Position numbers and translations under genes: made by a program. The notes beneath the pieces were generated by a model, which was not told the origin of the DNA, ran no database searches, and was given only the letters and a program-made list of their open reading frames with translations. From the NCBI GenBank assembly GCA_900319235.1, contig ONNR01000001.1:1-64000 (forward strand): a DNA stretch of 64,000 nt. The letters are read 5' to 3'. Positions 44,762 to 54,645 of the stretch are shown here, piece by piece. Position 1 is the stretch's first letter; each line of letters opens with the position of its first letter. This DNA comes from an uncultured Prevotellaceae bacterium (GTDB lineage: Bacteria; Bacteroidota; Bacteroidia; Bacteroidales; UBA3663).

Positions 44762-46738
44762 TTAGAACTGGAAGTAGATGAATGGTTGCATTTCAGCAGT
44801 TACGAATTGGTAAATGATGAAGATGGCGAAGGCGCAGACCAAAACCATTAAGGGTAGAGGTAGTTTGGCAAACGAGTAGCGATAGCGCCGCTTCATACGT
44901 TCAGGTATCCAATGGATAGCCATTCCGATGCAGAATAGTAGGAATACTTTCCAGTAGGCAGGTATCACATCGAGCGGGTTAACTGTCCACTCAGTGCCAA
45001 TACGAGTCATCATTGAAGTGGCGATGTTCCATGCCGTTTCGTTAGCGACAGCGGGATCGAGGTTTGAACCCGAGCGGAAGAAGAGTCGAGTGAAGGTGAT
45101 AAAAGTGAAGGTGACGATTACCGACCAAACGACATTGGTTGCTTTTGCGAAACGAGGCCAACGTACGTAGTCGCGTTGAGAATTGTAATACTGCCAAATG
45201 CACTTAATGATCATACTGACGAGGATGAAGGCACAGAAGCAGAGCAACACATTCCACAACGCCAAAGCAGGGGAAGCCCAGAGGCGTAGGAGGAAGAGGA
45301 TGCAGACTACGTAACTGGTGACGATGATTCGCTTGACGGTATGCCAGTCGCTCCAGAATTTGAAGATGATCATACCGACACCATTCAAGCCACCCCAGAT
45401 CATAAAGTTACACGAAGCGCCATGCCACAAACCACCGAGCAACATGGTGATCATGGAGTTCATATTGGCATAGATGTGGCGACGTTTCCCCGGAGAACGC
45501 AGAGCGGTAATAACAGTGGCCAGTGCGATTGCCAAGACGATGACAGCAACAATCCATGAGCCGCTGAGGATAAGTGCCGCTATGGTGATGACACAAATCC
45601 AGAACCATGTGCCGAACGAAATGTTGCGATTACCGCCAAGAGGGATGTAGAGATAGGTCTGCAGCCAGCGGGAAAGTGAAATGTGCCAGCGTTTCCAGAA
45701 ATTACGAGCATTCTGCGCCTTATAGGGCGAATTGAAGTTCTGGGGCAGGTAGAATCCCATCATGAGTGATAGGCCAATGGCAATGTCGGTGTAACCTGAG
45801 AAGTCGGCATAGACCTGGAACGAATAGGCAAAGAGGGCAGCCAGATTTTCGAAACCTGAAAAGAGTTGCGGGTTGGCAAAGACACGGTCGATGAAGTTGA
45901 CGGCCAGATAGTCAGACATCACAATCTTCTTGGTCAAACCGTTGAGTATCCAGAACACAGCAATGCCGAACTGGGTGCGTGAGAGTGCGTATCGGCGGTA
46001 AAGCTGAGGGATGAAGTCGGATGCCTTGATGATAGGACCTGCTACGAGTTGCGGGAAGAAGCTAACGTAGAAGCCGAAATCAAGGATGTTACGCACGGGA
46101 CGAACGAGGCCCTTATAAACGTCAGCGGTGTAGGAGATGACCTGGAACGTATAGAAAGAGATACCTACTGGGAGGACGATTCGGTCAACACTCCAGAATG
46201 GGCGTCCGATGATGTGATTGCCCAAGCGAGCAGCAATATTGGTCACCTGGAAATTGGTGCCAAAGATCTGGTTGACGATATCGGCAAAAAAATAACTGTA
46301 CTTGAAGTAGCAGAGGATGCCGAGGTCAATGGTAACTGAGAGACAAAGCAAGAAAAGCGCCATCTTGCTCTTCTCGTGCCCTTTGTTGATAGCCTTTTGT
46401 CGGAAACGGTAGATGCCCCTGGCAAGGAAAAAGTCTGTGAGTGTGACGAGAATCAGAAGACCAACAAAGAGACCTGACGTCTTGTAATAAAAGAGTAGAG
46501 AGATCAGGAAAAGGTAGCCATTGCGCAAAACTCGGCGCCAACCTGGAAGATGGAGACGTGCGCCAGAGCGGTTCTTGTGCAATGAACCCGCAACGATGGA
46601 AAATCCCGTGAATACTACTGCAAAGAATGCCCAAAACCGGAAGTGCGTGAAGAGCAACGGCGAATTGGGATCAAAGGCAAAGATATTCAGTAGATATTCT
46701 TTGATCAATATTAGTATATCTTGTATTTCAATTGTCAT
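44762..46738 (-). CDS. MBOAT family O-acyltransferase (AlgI-like)
   Basis: A 658-residue inner-membrane protein with about 14 hydrophobic segments. The MBOAT signature is clear: NFWKRWHISLSRWLQTYLYIPLGGNR, and the catalytic His in LLGGLWHGASCNFMIWG. It moves an acyl (usually acetyl) group across the membrane onto an exported polysaccharide. It is the last gene of a three-gene run with two SGNH-type proteins, as in alginate or peptidoglycan O-acetylation cassettes. It overlaps the preceding gene by 11 bases. At 658 residues it is longer than typical AlgI (about 520), with extra C-terminal helices. Confidence 0.94.
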   Translation of the reverse strand: MTIEIQDILILIKEYLLNIFAFDPNSPLLFTHFRFWAFFAVVFTGFSIVAGSLHKNRSGARLHLPGWRRVLRNGYLFLISLLFYYKTSGLFVGLLILVTLTDFFLARGIYRFRQKAINKGHEKSKMALFLLCLSVTIDLGILCYFKYSYFFADIVNQIFGTNFQVTNIAARLGNHIIGRPFWSVDRIVLPVGISFYTFQVISYTADVYKGLVRPVRNILDFGFYVSFFPQLVAGPIIKASDFIPQLYRRYALSRTQFGIAVFWILNGLTKKIVMSDYLAVNFIDRVFANPQLFSGFENLAALFAYSFQVYADFSGYTDIAIGLSLMMGFYLPQNFNSPYKAQNARNFWKRWHISLSRWLQTYLYIPLGGNRNISFGTWFWICVITIAALILSGSWIVAVIVLAIALATVITALRSPGKRRHIYANMNSMITMLLGGLWHGASCNFMIWGGLNGVGMIIFKFWSDWHTVKRIIVTSYVVCILFLLRLWASPALALWNVLLCFCAFILVSMIIKCIWQYYNSQRDYVRWPRFAKATNVVWSVIVTFTFITFTRLFFRSGSNLDPAVANETAWNIATSMMTRIGTEWTVNPLDVIPAYWKVFLLFCIGMAIHWIPERMKRRYRYSFAKLPLPLMVLVCAFAIFIIYQFVTAEMQPFIYFQF

Positions 46739-48059
46739 AATACTTAGCGTAATCTTCTGCTATAGCATTGTAGATGATATTACCGATGAGCTCATATCCC
46801 TCTTTCGTGAAGTGGATATGGTCGCGTTTCATCAGGTCCTGCCTGATCCATTTTTCAGCCGAGCCCAGTCCTCCCATAAGTGCAAAGACATCGATGACTC
46901 CGCCATCGTACTCTTCGGCCAGTTGTTTCATGGCAGTCTGCACACGTGGCCCATTTTGATTGGGTGTGTAGTAACGACGTCGGCCACGTCCATGACGCAT
47001 GCCGCTGTCATTGTTGGTGATCCAAATGAAGTTGCAGTTTGGATTGACAGTGCGGATGCGCTGGATGAGTTGGCGATATCTCTCTTTGAATACTTCAGGG
47101 TTGAATTCATTGTATGGAACGTGCGCATCATTGATTCCAATCCCGAAGATGACCAAATCGGGAGGTAGGAGCGAGAGTTCCTGTTCGAAATGGTAATTGC
47201 AGCGTTCCCAACTTTCGAGCGAAGCCCCGTTTATCCCTGCTTCGACATACGTAATGCCATGACGCCAACTCGTCGGAATCATGCCACGGAGGATGAAGAA
47301 ATGACCATCTTCGAGCGGAAGATAATCTTGGCGCTGAATATTTGACTTTACTGTTCGTGTCAGGCCTTTCACATTGAGAGTCACGACACTGTCGGGACTA
47401 AGCAACTGATAGACCCAGATGCCATCTATGTCTGCCACCTTGCTTAGGATGGGATCAGCCCAAAGGGTATCACCTCGCTGCGTGGTGAGATAAGGGATGA
47501 CTGTCGGGTCGCTTGACTGACCGAGGACGATAAGTTGGGAGAAGTTCCATTTGCCTTCGTCGCGCATACGCAACGTTAGGGTTGCGTCCTTGTCACTCGT
47601 GATGGCAGCAGCGCCAGCCAATCCAAGTTCGGCATCGGGCTGCTTGGCTACGTTGCGTGAACCTTTCCAAAGACCCGTATAGTCGAAACGGTAGTTTGCT
47701 GGACTATTGGTATTGATTGCACGGAAGGGGAAGCAGATTCCGCGATCGCCTGAAGGTTCGAGTTGCATACGGATGGTGTTGCTCAAAACCCCTCCCTGTA
47801 CATGACTGCCACCGATATGAAGAATGTTGACTTCGTCGGAAGAAAAGGGCATTGTGTCGGTTCGCAAGGCGTGCAGTTTGTCGTAGAACCTTCGCAGACC
47901 GTCGTTCTTCCCTGGAAACTGCAAATGCGTATGTTTCCGCACGACCACCGAAGGATAGTCGTCGGAAGGAGATATGGCGAATGTCCGAGCGGTCTCCACC
48001 AGGTTAGTGGAGGAGCACAGGATAATCGTCAATAGTATCGTTAATAAGCGAGTCTTCAT
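46728..48059 (-). CDS. SGNH/GDSL-type exported protein of the O-acetylation cassette
   Basis: A 443-residue exported protein; the N-terminus RLLTILLTIILCSSTNL looks like a signal peptide or anchor. SGNH-like blocks are visible: block I NILHIGGSHVQGG (Ser as nucleophile), block III FGIGINDAH and block V HIHFTKEGYELIGN with Asp-His spacing. It probably transfers acetyl to, or removes it from, the polysaccharide in the periplasm. Its start overlaps the upstream gene by 56 bases and its end overlaps the MBOAT gene by 11. Confidence 0.85.
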   Translation of the reverse strand: MKTRLLTILLTIILCSSTNLVETARTFAISPSDDYPSVVVRKHTHLQFPGKNDGLRRFYDKLHALRTDTMPFSSDEVNILHIGGSHVQGGVLSNTIRMQLEPSGDRGICFPFRAINTNSPANYRFDYTGLWKGSRNVAKQPDAELGLAGAAAITSDKDATLTLRMRDEGKWNFSQLIVLGQSSDPTVIPYLTTQRGDTLWADPILSKVADIDGIWVYQLLSPDSVVTLNVKGLTRTVKSNIQRQDYLPLEDGHFFILRGMIPTSWRHGITYVEAGINGASLESWERCNYHFEQELSLLPPDLVIFGIGINDAHVPYNEFNPEVFKERYRQLIQRIRTVNPNCNFIWITNNDSGMRHGRGRRRYYTPNQNGPRVQTAMKQLAEEYDGGVIDVFALMGGLGSAEKWIRQDLMKRDHIHFTKEGYELIGNIIYNAIAEDYAKYYDN

Positions 48060-49590
48060 TTGCCGTAGGAAGTTCCAGCGTTAAGTTGCCGTGACGTAAC
48101 TTGTAATTATTGTAATAGGTATCGATAGTCTCGTAAAGCAGGTCGCTGACGCGTTCGGCACCCTTATGGGTAAAATGAATGTAGTCTTCGCCAGCCAACT
48201 GAGGGCGGGCAGCCACCCAACGTACCATTGACCCCGTTCCACCCATAGCTTCAAAGAGGTTCCAGAACGACGCTCCGCATTCGGTTACATATTGGTCGAG
48301 CAGTTCTACGAAACGTGGCAGAAGGGTATAGGTACGCATTTCACCGCCTATGCGTGTGCTCATGTCGGAAGGTCCAATATAGAGAATCTTCGCTTCGGGT
48401 GCCAACTGTTGGAAGAAGCGTATCTGGCGCTGTATCTCCTTGCAGAAGTCATGGAGCGACTTCTCGGAGCGTAGTCCCGGTACGGAGTTGCCGCCATATT
48501 GCAGAATGATGAGACGTACATTCTCGTGTCGGAAGAATGGCTCAATCGTATTGCGGGTAATGCGTGTGAAGATATTGCCCGATGAGCCGCGCATGGGGAC
48601 ATTGTCCATCGAAACGCCGGTCTTCTGGTCAAGCAAAACACCATAAATGCTTGCAGGTCCATTGACTGTAACCGTCACCTTGGAACGGAGAGAGTCAAAC
48701 TCCTGTACGAGATATTGCAGGCCAGAGCCGTCGGGATTATTACGTAGCACTGTCACGCGGTCGAAGTCACGTACATGTGGGAACTTTTCGTTCTTCGAAG
48801 TTGAAAAGTAGATGCGCACATTGCCGTAGGCTTGTGCTACCGTAGCCATAGGTCCATATCCATTGTGCCGCGCATGCATAGTAGTCGTTCCGTAGGCCAC
48901 ATAGTAGTCGAGCTCGGGTGAAGTGCTCTGATAGCAAGTGATTTTGCTGATCCAACGTTGTGCAGGCATCATACCTGGACCACCTCCGCCGAATTCTGCT
49001 TGGAAATGTTCACGCAGGCCCGATGTTATGCGGTCTTCTTCGATTTGTGAATCACCGTAGTGGAGGATGCGTACGTGCTTGAGACGTGCACTGTCGAGTG
49101 CCTCGAAAAAGCCGTCGAAGTAGGTAAGGTCGTGTTCCTGGGTGATGCTGTCGCGATAACTTACCCATAGCGTGTCGGGTTTGGCGTGCTTCTTGAAGTA
49201 AGCAGTGCTATCGATGATCATCCTGATGCTGTCGCAGAGATCTTTCACACTGTCGGACAATTCGGTATACTGTCCGATGGACATCGTATCGACTATGCAT
49301 TGGTGCTTAAGCGGCATCGAGATGCGGATTGGACTGTTCATACAGAAGTCCATGAATGTGGAATCCTGTGCCTGCTTGAGGGCTTCCAATTCCTGTCTCT
49401 GGATCTCTTCGGGCGAGAGTTCAGCCTCTTTCGGATTGTCTTCGATTTTGGAACTCAACACTTCGCGAAGGTTCGGGAATGTCAAATGAACAAATCCCAA
49501 CTGCAAGCCATCCTTGGGAAAGAAGAGCGAAATGCCAGCCAAGAGGACCAGTAGAGTGAAAATGAATATAAGCGTTTTGAAAAGTTTCAT
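48004..49590 (-). CDS. membrane-anchored SGNH/GDSL-like protein of the O-acetylation cassette
   Basis: A 528-residue protein. I chose the ATG at 49590, which opens MKLFKTLIFIFTLLVLLAGISL, a signal anchor; 39 further in-frame codons upstream overlap the promoter and are rejected. SGNH blocks: HYGDSQIEEDRI (GDSQ with the Ser), LQYGGNSVPG, and DYIHFTHKGAERVSDLLY. It is a paralogue-like partner of the next gene and may supply the second esterase or transferase step. It is transcribed from 49625-49656 as the first gene of the run. Confidence 0.86.
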   Translation of the reverse strand: MKLFKTLIFIFTLLVLLAGISLFFPKDGLQLGFVHLTFPNLREVLSSKIEDNPKEAELSPEEIQRQELEALKQAQDSTFMDFCMNSPIRISMPLKHQCIVDTMSIGQYTELSDSVKDLCDSIRMIIDSTAYFKKHAKPDTLWVSYRDSITQEHDLTYFDGFFEALDSARLKHVRILHYGDSQIEEDRITSGLREHFQAEFGGGGPGMMPAQRWISKITCYQSTSPELDYYVAYGTTTMHARHNGYGPMATVAQAYGNVRIYFSTSKNEKFPHVRDFDRVTVLRNNPDGSGLQYLVQEFDSLRSKVTVTVNGPASIYGVLLDQKTGVSMDNVPMRGSSGNIFTRITRNTIEPFFRHENVRLIILQYGGNSVPGLRSEKSLHDFCKEIQRQIRFFQQLAPEAKILYIGPSDMSTRIGGEMRTYTLLPRFVELLDQYVTECGASFWNLFEAMGGTGSMVRWVAARPQLAGEDYIHFTHKGAERVSDLLYETIDTYYNNYKLRHGNLTLELPTANEDSLINDTIDDYPVLLH

Positions 49591-49624
49591 ATTTGAATTG
49601 TTTACTATTTTATACAATAGCGCG

Positions 49625-49656
49625 CAAAGATACAATTTTTTCTTGAAATGGCCAAA
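49625..49656 (-). promoter_or_regulatory. promoter of the SGNH-SGNH-MBOAT run
   Basis: On the minus strand, TTTG (49653-49656), a 20-base spacer and TATCTTTG (49625-49632), 34 bases before the chosen ATG. Confidence 0.85.
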
Positions 49657-49700
49657 AAAATCACTGTTAAAATGATATTTCGCGCTATTATCCGATTTGT

Positions 49701-49714
49701 TTAACAATTGTTAA
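49701..49714. promoter_or_regulatory. 14-base palindrome between divergent promoters
   Basis: TTAACAATTGTTAA is perfectly palindromic and lies 44 bases upstream of the minus promoter and 83 bases upstream of the plus promoter. It may be a regulator site; AT-rich palindromes also occur by chance. Confidence 0.4.
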
Positions 49715-49797
49715 CGTGTATTGGTAACCCAATCCGCATATTTTTCAAGTCGAAAAATGCTTCTTGTGTTTGTTTTCTCAATTTTTTGATGCTAAAA

Positions 49798-49829
49798 TTT
49801 GGAACATAATAAAAATAGTTGTATCTTTG
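49798..49829 (+). promoter_or_regulatory. promoter of the lipoprotein-exonuclease-sigma run
   Basis: TTTG at 49798-49801 in AAAATTTGGAAC, a 20-base spacer, then TATCTTTG at 49822-49829, 27 bases before the start codon. Confidence 0.88.
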
Positions 49830-49856
49830 CCCCCGTAATTAAATAGTACCAGAACG

Positions 49857-50894
49857 ATGTTTGCACTCCATCATCCATTCTTTTTGGCTATACCAATGTT
49901 TATCCTGGCATGCTGCTCGGCTTGTCGGGACAATGGTTCGGGTGATGGAGATCAAGATGGTTTGGAAATGTCGGATACATCTGGTTCTGCTGTTGTTGTT
50001 CCTCCAAAGACTAATGACGAACATCTCGTTATCAGCAGTGAGTCCTATTCACCCATCATTCTCAAGGATGCTGAAGGCAATATGAGCCATGCTCTGCGTT
50101 CGGTGCTCCGCAAGAACAGCCTTGTGAAAACCTTTTACCAGCGAGTGGGTTGTAATAACGACAGCTGCAAGGAGGAATGGGTTACCTTCACTGCTATTCA
50201 GTATCCTAAGGACACGATTCTTCAAAGATGGGCTGCTGGTGTAGTCGGACAATTTTACTTTAATGCTTCGCGAGATCTTGATATTAAGGTGAACGGACAA
50301 GAGAGTGAGACGAATCTCGATGGTGAGATGGTCCTATTGAATACAGGTTGTCCACCTTATAGCGGTGTGCTCAACGATGGTGGAAAAGCTATGTTCGACT
50401 ATTATCAGGCTCGTCTTTGGGTCATCGGAAAGAATCGTACTGATGAACATGGTCCTTCTGGCCGATATGGTTGTACAATCTATTGTTGTTGGCTCTCGCA
50501 GGAAGTGACTTCGTATTTCGTAGCATATTCCACCGAAGTTCAGTTGCCATCGGAGCATTATGTGATCAGTTTCGATCGTAGGACGGGCAAGGAAATGAGT
50601 TTTGCTGACATCATCAAGGATGACAATGTAGCCGAACTGAACGATCTCGTTGTCGATGCTGCTCGTCAGCGTCATTATGAACTCCTGCGTTCGAAGCACA
50701 ATGAACTAGCCATTGACAAGAACGAAGGAGACTACTCAGCATTGTTGGACATCAAACATGTCGGTTTTGTCGAGGATGGCCTTGCTGTCAGCACAGGAGC
50801 ATTACCATTCGACCAGGTTGCACAAAATACCCATATCCTGATTATTCCTTATGAGAAGGTGAATCATCTTCTTGTGGAACGTTTTCGCAGATGA
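49857..50894 (+). CDS. lipoprotein with RsiV/DUF3298-like C-terminal domain
   Basis: A 345-residue predicted lipoprotein. The N-terminal hydrophobic stretch ends LACCSAC, a lipobox region with several Cys. An N-terminal DUF4163-like part and a C-terminal DUF3298-like part (YVISFDRRTGKEMSFADII, then THILIIPYEKVNHLL) resemble the extracytoplasmic half of RsiV-type anti-sigma proteins, although no cytosolic part is present. It is 6 bases upstream of the exonuclease gene. The link to RsiV is a fold-level guess. Confidence 0.78.
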   Translation: MFALHHPFFLAIPMFILACCSACRDNGSGDGDQDGLEMSDTSGSAVVVPPKTNDEHLVISSESYSPIILKDAEGNMSHALRSVLRKNSLVKTFYQRVGCNNDSCKEEWVTFTAIQYPKDTILQRWAAGVVGQFYFNASRDLDIKVNGQESETNLDGEMVLLNTGCPPYSGVLNDGGKAMFDYYQARLWVIGKNRTDEHGPSGRYGCTIYCCWLSQEVTSYFVAYSTEVQLPSEHYVISFDRRTGKEMSFADIIKDDNVAELNDLVVDAARQRHYELLRSKHNELAIDKNEGDYSALLDIKHVGFVEDGLAVSTGALPFDQVAQNTHILIIPYEKVNHLLVERFRR

Positions 50895-50900
50895 GACGAG

Positions 50901-53900
50901 ATGGAAGAGTTTCTGAAGACTGTTGCAAGACATTATAAGCAGAAATCATGCAGCGAGGCAAAACTCTCTGGTGAGCCCGACTCTTTGCCATTGTCCAGAT
51001 ATCTGTTTTGCTTTCCAAATCGACGAAGCGGCCTTTTCTTTGCACGTCATTTGCAAGACGTTTTTAATGAGGGAAATACAGGAAAAGAGAAGATACCATG
51101 TTGTGTGCCACCCATCACGACCATCAATGAACTCTTTGGTCTTTTCAGTACTCGCCATGTCATCGATCGTACGGCGTTGCTATTTCACCTCTACAGCATC
51201 TATGATGGTTTGAGCACGCGACGCGAACGCGAGACTTTCGATCAGTTTGTCTTCTGGGGTGATATGCTCCTTTCAGACTTCGATGATGTTGACAAATACT
51301 TGGTGGATGCCGACAAGTTGTTCTCCAATGTGCGTGACCTCAAGGAAATCGATTCGCGATTTGCTGGATTCACAGATGAGCAGATCAAGGTCATTAAGAG
51401 TTTTTGGCAGAGTTTCAATCCCGACAGGTTTTATCCTGAAGGTGATAAACATGAGGTCTTTGGACAGACTTGGGCCATCCTCTCACAGCTTTATCATGCG
51501 TTTCGCAAAAAGTTGAAAAGCCAGAATCTTGCCTATGAGGGCATGATGGAACGAGAGGTTGTCGAACATTTGCTCAAGAATGAGAATCCTCTTAATTCAA
51601 CTGATGCTGATGGTAACGACAATGTCTTTTCGAAACTGCATTATAATAAGGTAGTTTTCGTCGGACTTACAGCAGTCAGTGAAGTTGACCGCCGACTAAT
51701 GGCTCTCCTCAAACTGCATGGCAAGGCAGAATTCTGCTGGGATTATGCCGACCCGCGACTTCAACCCGAAATCTCAAAGGCTACATCTGCAGCCTATTTC
51801 ACCAAGAATAATCTCTTGGATTTCGGCAATGAGATCTCCGATGAGGAACTCAGTCGTGGTCTGGTACCGGAATCGGAGCGTCAGGTGAGCCTATACTCGG
51901 TTTCATCAGGGGTGGGACAAACGCAGTTGGCCAGTCAGATCCTGTTAAGTTGGAAACAGACCATTCCGGATTTCGATCCGTTCCGAACAGCTGTTGTGCT
52001 GCCTGACGAGAATCTGCTTTTGCCGATGTTGTATGCCGTTCCTTCCGATTTGGGAACGTTCAATGTGACGATGGGCTATAGCCTGAAGAGCACTCCTGTA
52101 GCAGCCTTTGTCACTATGCTTGCTGCACTTCAACAGTCGTGGCGTGAGAAGGAACGAACTTTCTATTTTCGGCAGGTTTTGCCCTTGCTGTCGCATAGTT
52201 TCGTTCTTGGTGTTTCGGGCAAAGAAGCCCGTAGTTGTACCCAGGAAATCACTAAGCACAACTACTATCAGGTGCCGATTGACCTCTTCCAGCATGATGC
52301 ATTTCTCCGCTTGATTTTCAAGCCAATCGATAGTGCTTCTGATGCTGTCAAATATGTCGATGGTATCCTCGACCTCCTAATGAAGAAGGCAGCAGAGGAT
52401 ATCGAAGCACAAAATGAAGCGGAGCCAGATGAAAATGGTCAGTATGAATTGGCACTTGATGCTTCGGCTGAAACAATAATCACCGATTCGAAGATCTTCA
52501 CCGATACAGATTACGAGTTCCTCTATCATTATCGGAAGACTTTGCTCCAACTCGATCGTGAAATTCAGCGGCACAGCATTGGATTCACTTCGCAGACGTT
52601 ATTCCTTCTGCTTGAAAAACTCGTAGCCGGCGTCAGCGTTCCTTTTTCGGGTGAACCGCTCAGCGGATTGCAGTTGATGGGAGTTCTCGAGACTCGCGCT
52701 TTGGATTTCGACAATGTGATTATCCTGTCGATGAACGAAGGCATTTTCCCTGCCAAGCCCGTGCAGAATACCTTCGTGCCGATGTCACTTCGCGATGCGT
52801 TCGGTATGCCTACACAGAAGCATCGTGACTCGGTCTTCGCCTACCATTTTTATCGCCTCATTGGACGAGCAAGCCGTTTGGCGATGATTTATGATAGTCG
52901 TACGGAAGGCATGCAGACAGGGGAGGAGAGTCGCTACGTCAAGCAATTGAGATTCTTGATGGGGCACGACGACCTGTTGGCTCAGACCGTTTCCGAAAAC
53001 ATCAGCGTTGTGAGTCCTCCGACTTTCGAAGTTCACAAGACAGAAGAGATTATCAGACTTCTCAATCGTTGCCTTGAAGGTGGCGACCGAAACTTCTCGG
53101 CATCAGTTTTGAAGGACTATATCACATGCCCGATGAAGTTCTATCTTAGTTTCGTTCGTCAACTCAGCGAAGACGACGATGTGTCGGAAGGTGTCGATGC
53201 CGCCCAGTTCGGAGACATCCTTCATCATGCCATTTGCAGCATCTACGCAGGGCATGAAGGGAAAACCGTACAGGCTTCTATGCTCGACAAGTATTTGGAC
53301 AATAATCAACGATTCATCCAGGATTCTATCCACCATGCATTTGATGAAGTGATGAATTTGAAGGGCAGGGAACTTGAGGGTTATAATCTTCTCGTTTCGC
53401 ATATTCTTGCCAATTATGTAAGAGAAACCTTGCGGCACGACAAGGAACTTTGCCCGTTCGTGTATCTGGCAGGCGAACGTAAGCAAAATATCAATTTCCG
53501 CTTGACCGATGACCGTACTGTTCGCATCAAATGCATCTTCGACCGTTTGGATCGTCCTGTTATTGGAAACACTATTCGTATAGTCGATTACAAGACTGGC
53601 AATTCTTTCAATGGCAACAAATTGGTTTTCCCTTCGATCGAGGATTTCTTCAGCGATGACGGCAAGGCCTCGAAAGAGGCATTCCAGGTGATGCTCTATT
53701 GCTTGTTGCTCGAACATGCCAATCCTGAAGGTTTGACACAACTACATCTCAATGAGGTGCCCAAACATGTCGTCCCGCACTTGTATTTCGTGCGCGATTT
53801 CCATTCGAGCAGAAAGACAAGCACCGTATTGAAAGTCAAACAAGACAGGCAACCTCTGGAACTTGAGGAATTTGCACCTTATCGCGACGAATTCCAACAG

Positions 53901-54014
53901 CGGCTCATCTCGCTGTTTGAGGAGATTTATGATCCCAAAATCCCCTTCACTCAATGCAAGGACACGAAACCCTGCGAATGGTGTGCCTTTGCTAACCTCT
54001 GCAAACGTATTTAA
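50901..54014 (+). CDS. PD-(D/E)XK nuclease family protein, AddB-like
   Basis: A 1037-residue cytosolic protein. The N-terminal LFCFPNRRSGLFFARHL is the inactive helicase-like start of AddB proteins. UvrD-like remnants follow (TRALDFDNVIILSMNEGIFP near residue 605). The C-terminal nuclease domain starts ASVLKDYITCPMKFYLSFV and contains IVDYKTGN (the D-x-K catalytic strand). Four Cys, one in YITCPMKFY and three in CKDTKPCEWCAFANLC at the end, match the AddB iron-sulfur clasp. It probably repairs double-strand breaks with an AddA-type helicase that is not in this window. Ten bases separate it from the sigma gene. Confidence 0.88.
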   Translation: MEEFLKTVARHYKQKSCSEAKLSGEPDSLPLSRYLFCFPNRRSGLFFARHLQDVFNEGNTGKEKIPCCVPPITTINELFGLFSTRHVIDRTALLFHLYSIYDGLSTRRERETFDQFVFWGDMLLSDFDDVDKYLVDADKLFSNVRDLKEIDSRFAGFTDEQIKVIKSFWQSFNPDRFYPEGDKHEVFGQTWAILSQLYHAFRKKLKSQNLAYEGMMEREVVEHLLKNENPLNSTDADGNDNVFSKLHYNKVVFVGLTAVSEVDRRLMALLKLHGKAEFCWDYADPRLQPEISKATSAAYFTKNNLLDFGNEISDEELSRGLVPESERQVSLYSVSSGVGQTQLASQILLSWKQTIPDFDPFRTAVVLPDENLLLPMLYAVPSDLGTFNVTMGYSLKSTPVAAFVTMLAALQQSWREKERTFYFRQVLPLLSHSFVLGVSGKEARSCTQEITKHNYYQVPIDLFQHDAFLRLIFKPIDSASDAVKYVDGILDLLMKKAAEDIEAQNEAEPDENGQYELALDASAETIITDSKIFTDTDYEFLYHYRKTLLQLDREIQRHSIGFTSQTLFLLLEKLVAGVSVPFSGEPLSGLQLMGVLETRALDFDNVIILSMNEGIFPAKPVQNTFVPMSLRDAFGMPTQKHRDSVFAYHFYRLIGRASRLAMIYDSRTEGMQTGEESRYVKQLRFLMGHDDLLAQTVSENISVVSPPTFEVHKTEEIIRLLNRCLEGGDRNFSASVLKDYITCPMKFYLSFVRQLSEDDDVSEGVDAAQFGDILHHAICSIYAGHEGKTVQASMLDKYLDNNQRFIQDSIHHAFDEVMNLKGRELEGYNLLVSHILANYVRETLRHDKELCPFVYLAGERKQNINFRLTDDRTVRIKCIFDRLDRPVIGNTIRIVDYKTGNSFNGNKLVFPSIEDFFSDDGKASKEAFQVMLYCLLLEHANPEGLTQLHLNEVPKHVVPHLYFVRDFHSSRKTSTVLKVKQDRQPLELEEFAPYRDEFQQRLISLFEEIYDPKIPFTQCKDTKPCEWCAFANLCKRI

Positions 54015-54024
54015 TTAGTAAATA

Positions 54025-54588
54025 ATGTCAAAGAACCCAACTCTATCAGACGATCAACTGACCAAGTTATTGAAGGATCCCGCCACACGGCGCGATGCCT
54101 TCAGTCAGGTGATACACCGATATCAGGAGCAGCTCTACTGGCAGATTCGAAAACTGGTGATCGACCACGAAGACTCGAGCGACGTGTTGCAGAACACCTT
54201 GCTGAAGGCTTGGCAGGCCTTGGACAATTTCCGAGGCGATTCCAAGTTGAGCACGTGGCTCTACACGATTGCCCACAACGAATCGCTGACCTTCCTTACC
54301 AAGCGTCAGGCCGAGCAAGAGCTTACCATCGACGATCCTGATGGCTATGTGATGGACACCCGTGAGGCTGACAAGTATTTCGATGGCGACGAGGCGCAAC
54401 GACTTCTCCTCGAGGCCATTGCTCTGCTTCCCGCAAAGCAACGCGAAGTGTTCAATATGCGTTACTATGACGAACTGCCCTACGAGGACATTTCGAACAT
54501 CACGGGAACCTCCGTCGGAGCCTTGAAGGCAAGTTACCATTTTGCCGTCGAGAAAATCTCCGCCTACTTCAAAAAAAATGAAATTTAA
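54025..54588 (+). CDS. RNA polymerase ECF sigma factor
   Basis: A 187-residue sigma-70 family factor with only regions 2 and 4. Region 2 includes DSSDVLQNTLLKAWQALDNF and KLSTWLYTIAHNESL; region 4 includes LLPAKQREVFNMRYYDELPY and the helix-turn-helix YEDISNITGTSVGALKASYH. It directs polymerase to a small regulon, often responding to envelope stress. It is followed by a membrane protein and a Spy-like periplasmic protein, the usual order sigma, anti-sigma, sensor or effector. Confidence 0.95.
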   Translation: MSKNPTLSDDQLTKLLKDPATRRDAFSQVIHRYQEQLYWQIRKLVIDHEDSSDVLQNTLLKAWQALDNFRGDSKLSTWLYTIAHNESLTFLTKRQAEQELTIDDPDGYVMDTREADKYFDGDEAQRLLLEAIALLPAKQREVFNMRYYDELPYEDISNITGTSVGALKASYHFAVEKISAYFKKNEI

Positions 54589-54645
54589 ATTAAACCTTTG
54601 CCTATATTATTTGTCGAAAAGGCGTAAAAAGAATTTTCAGTAATT

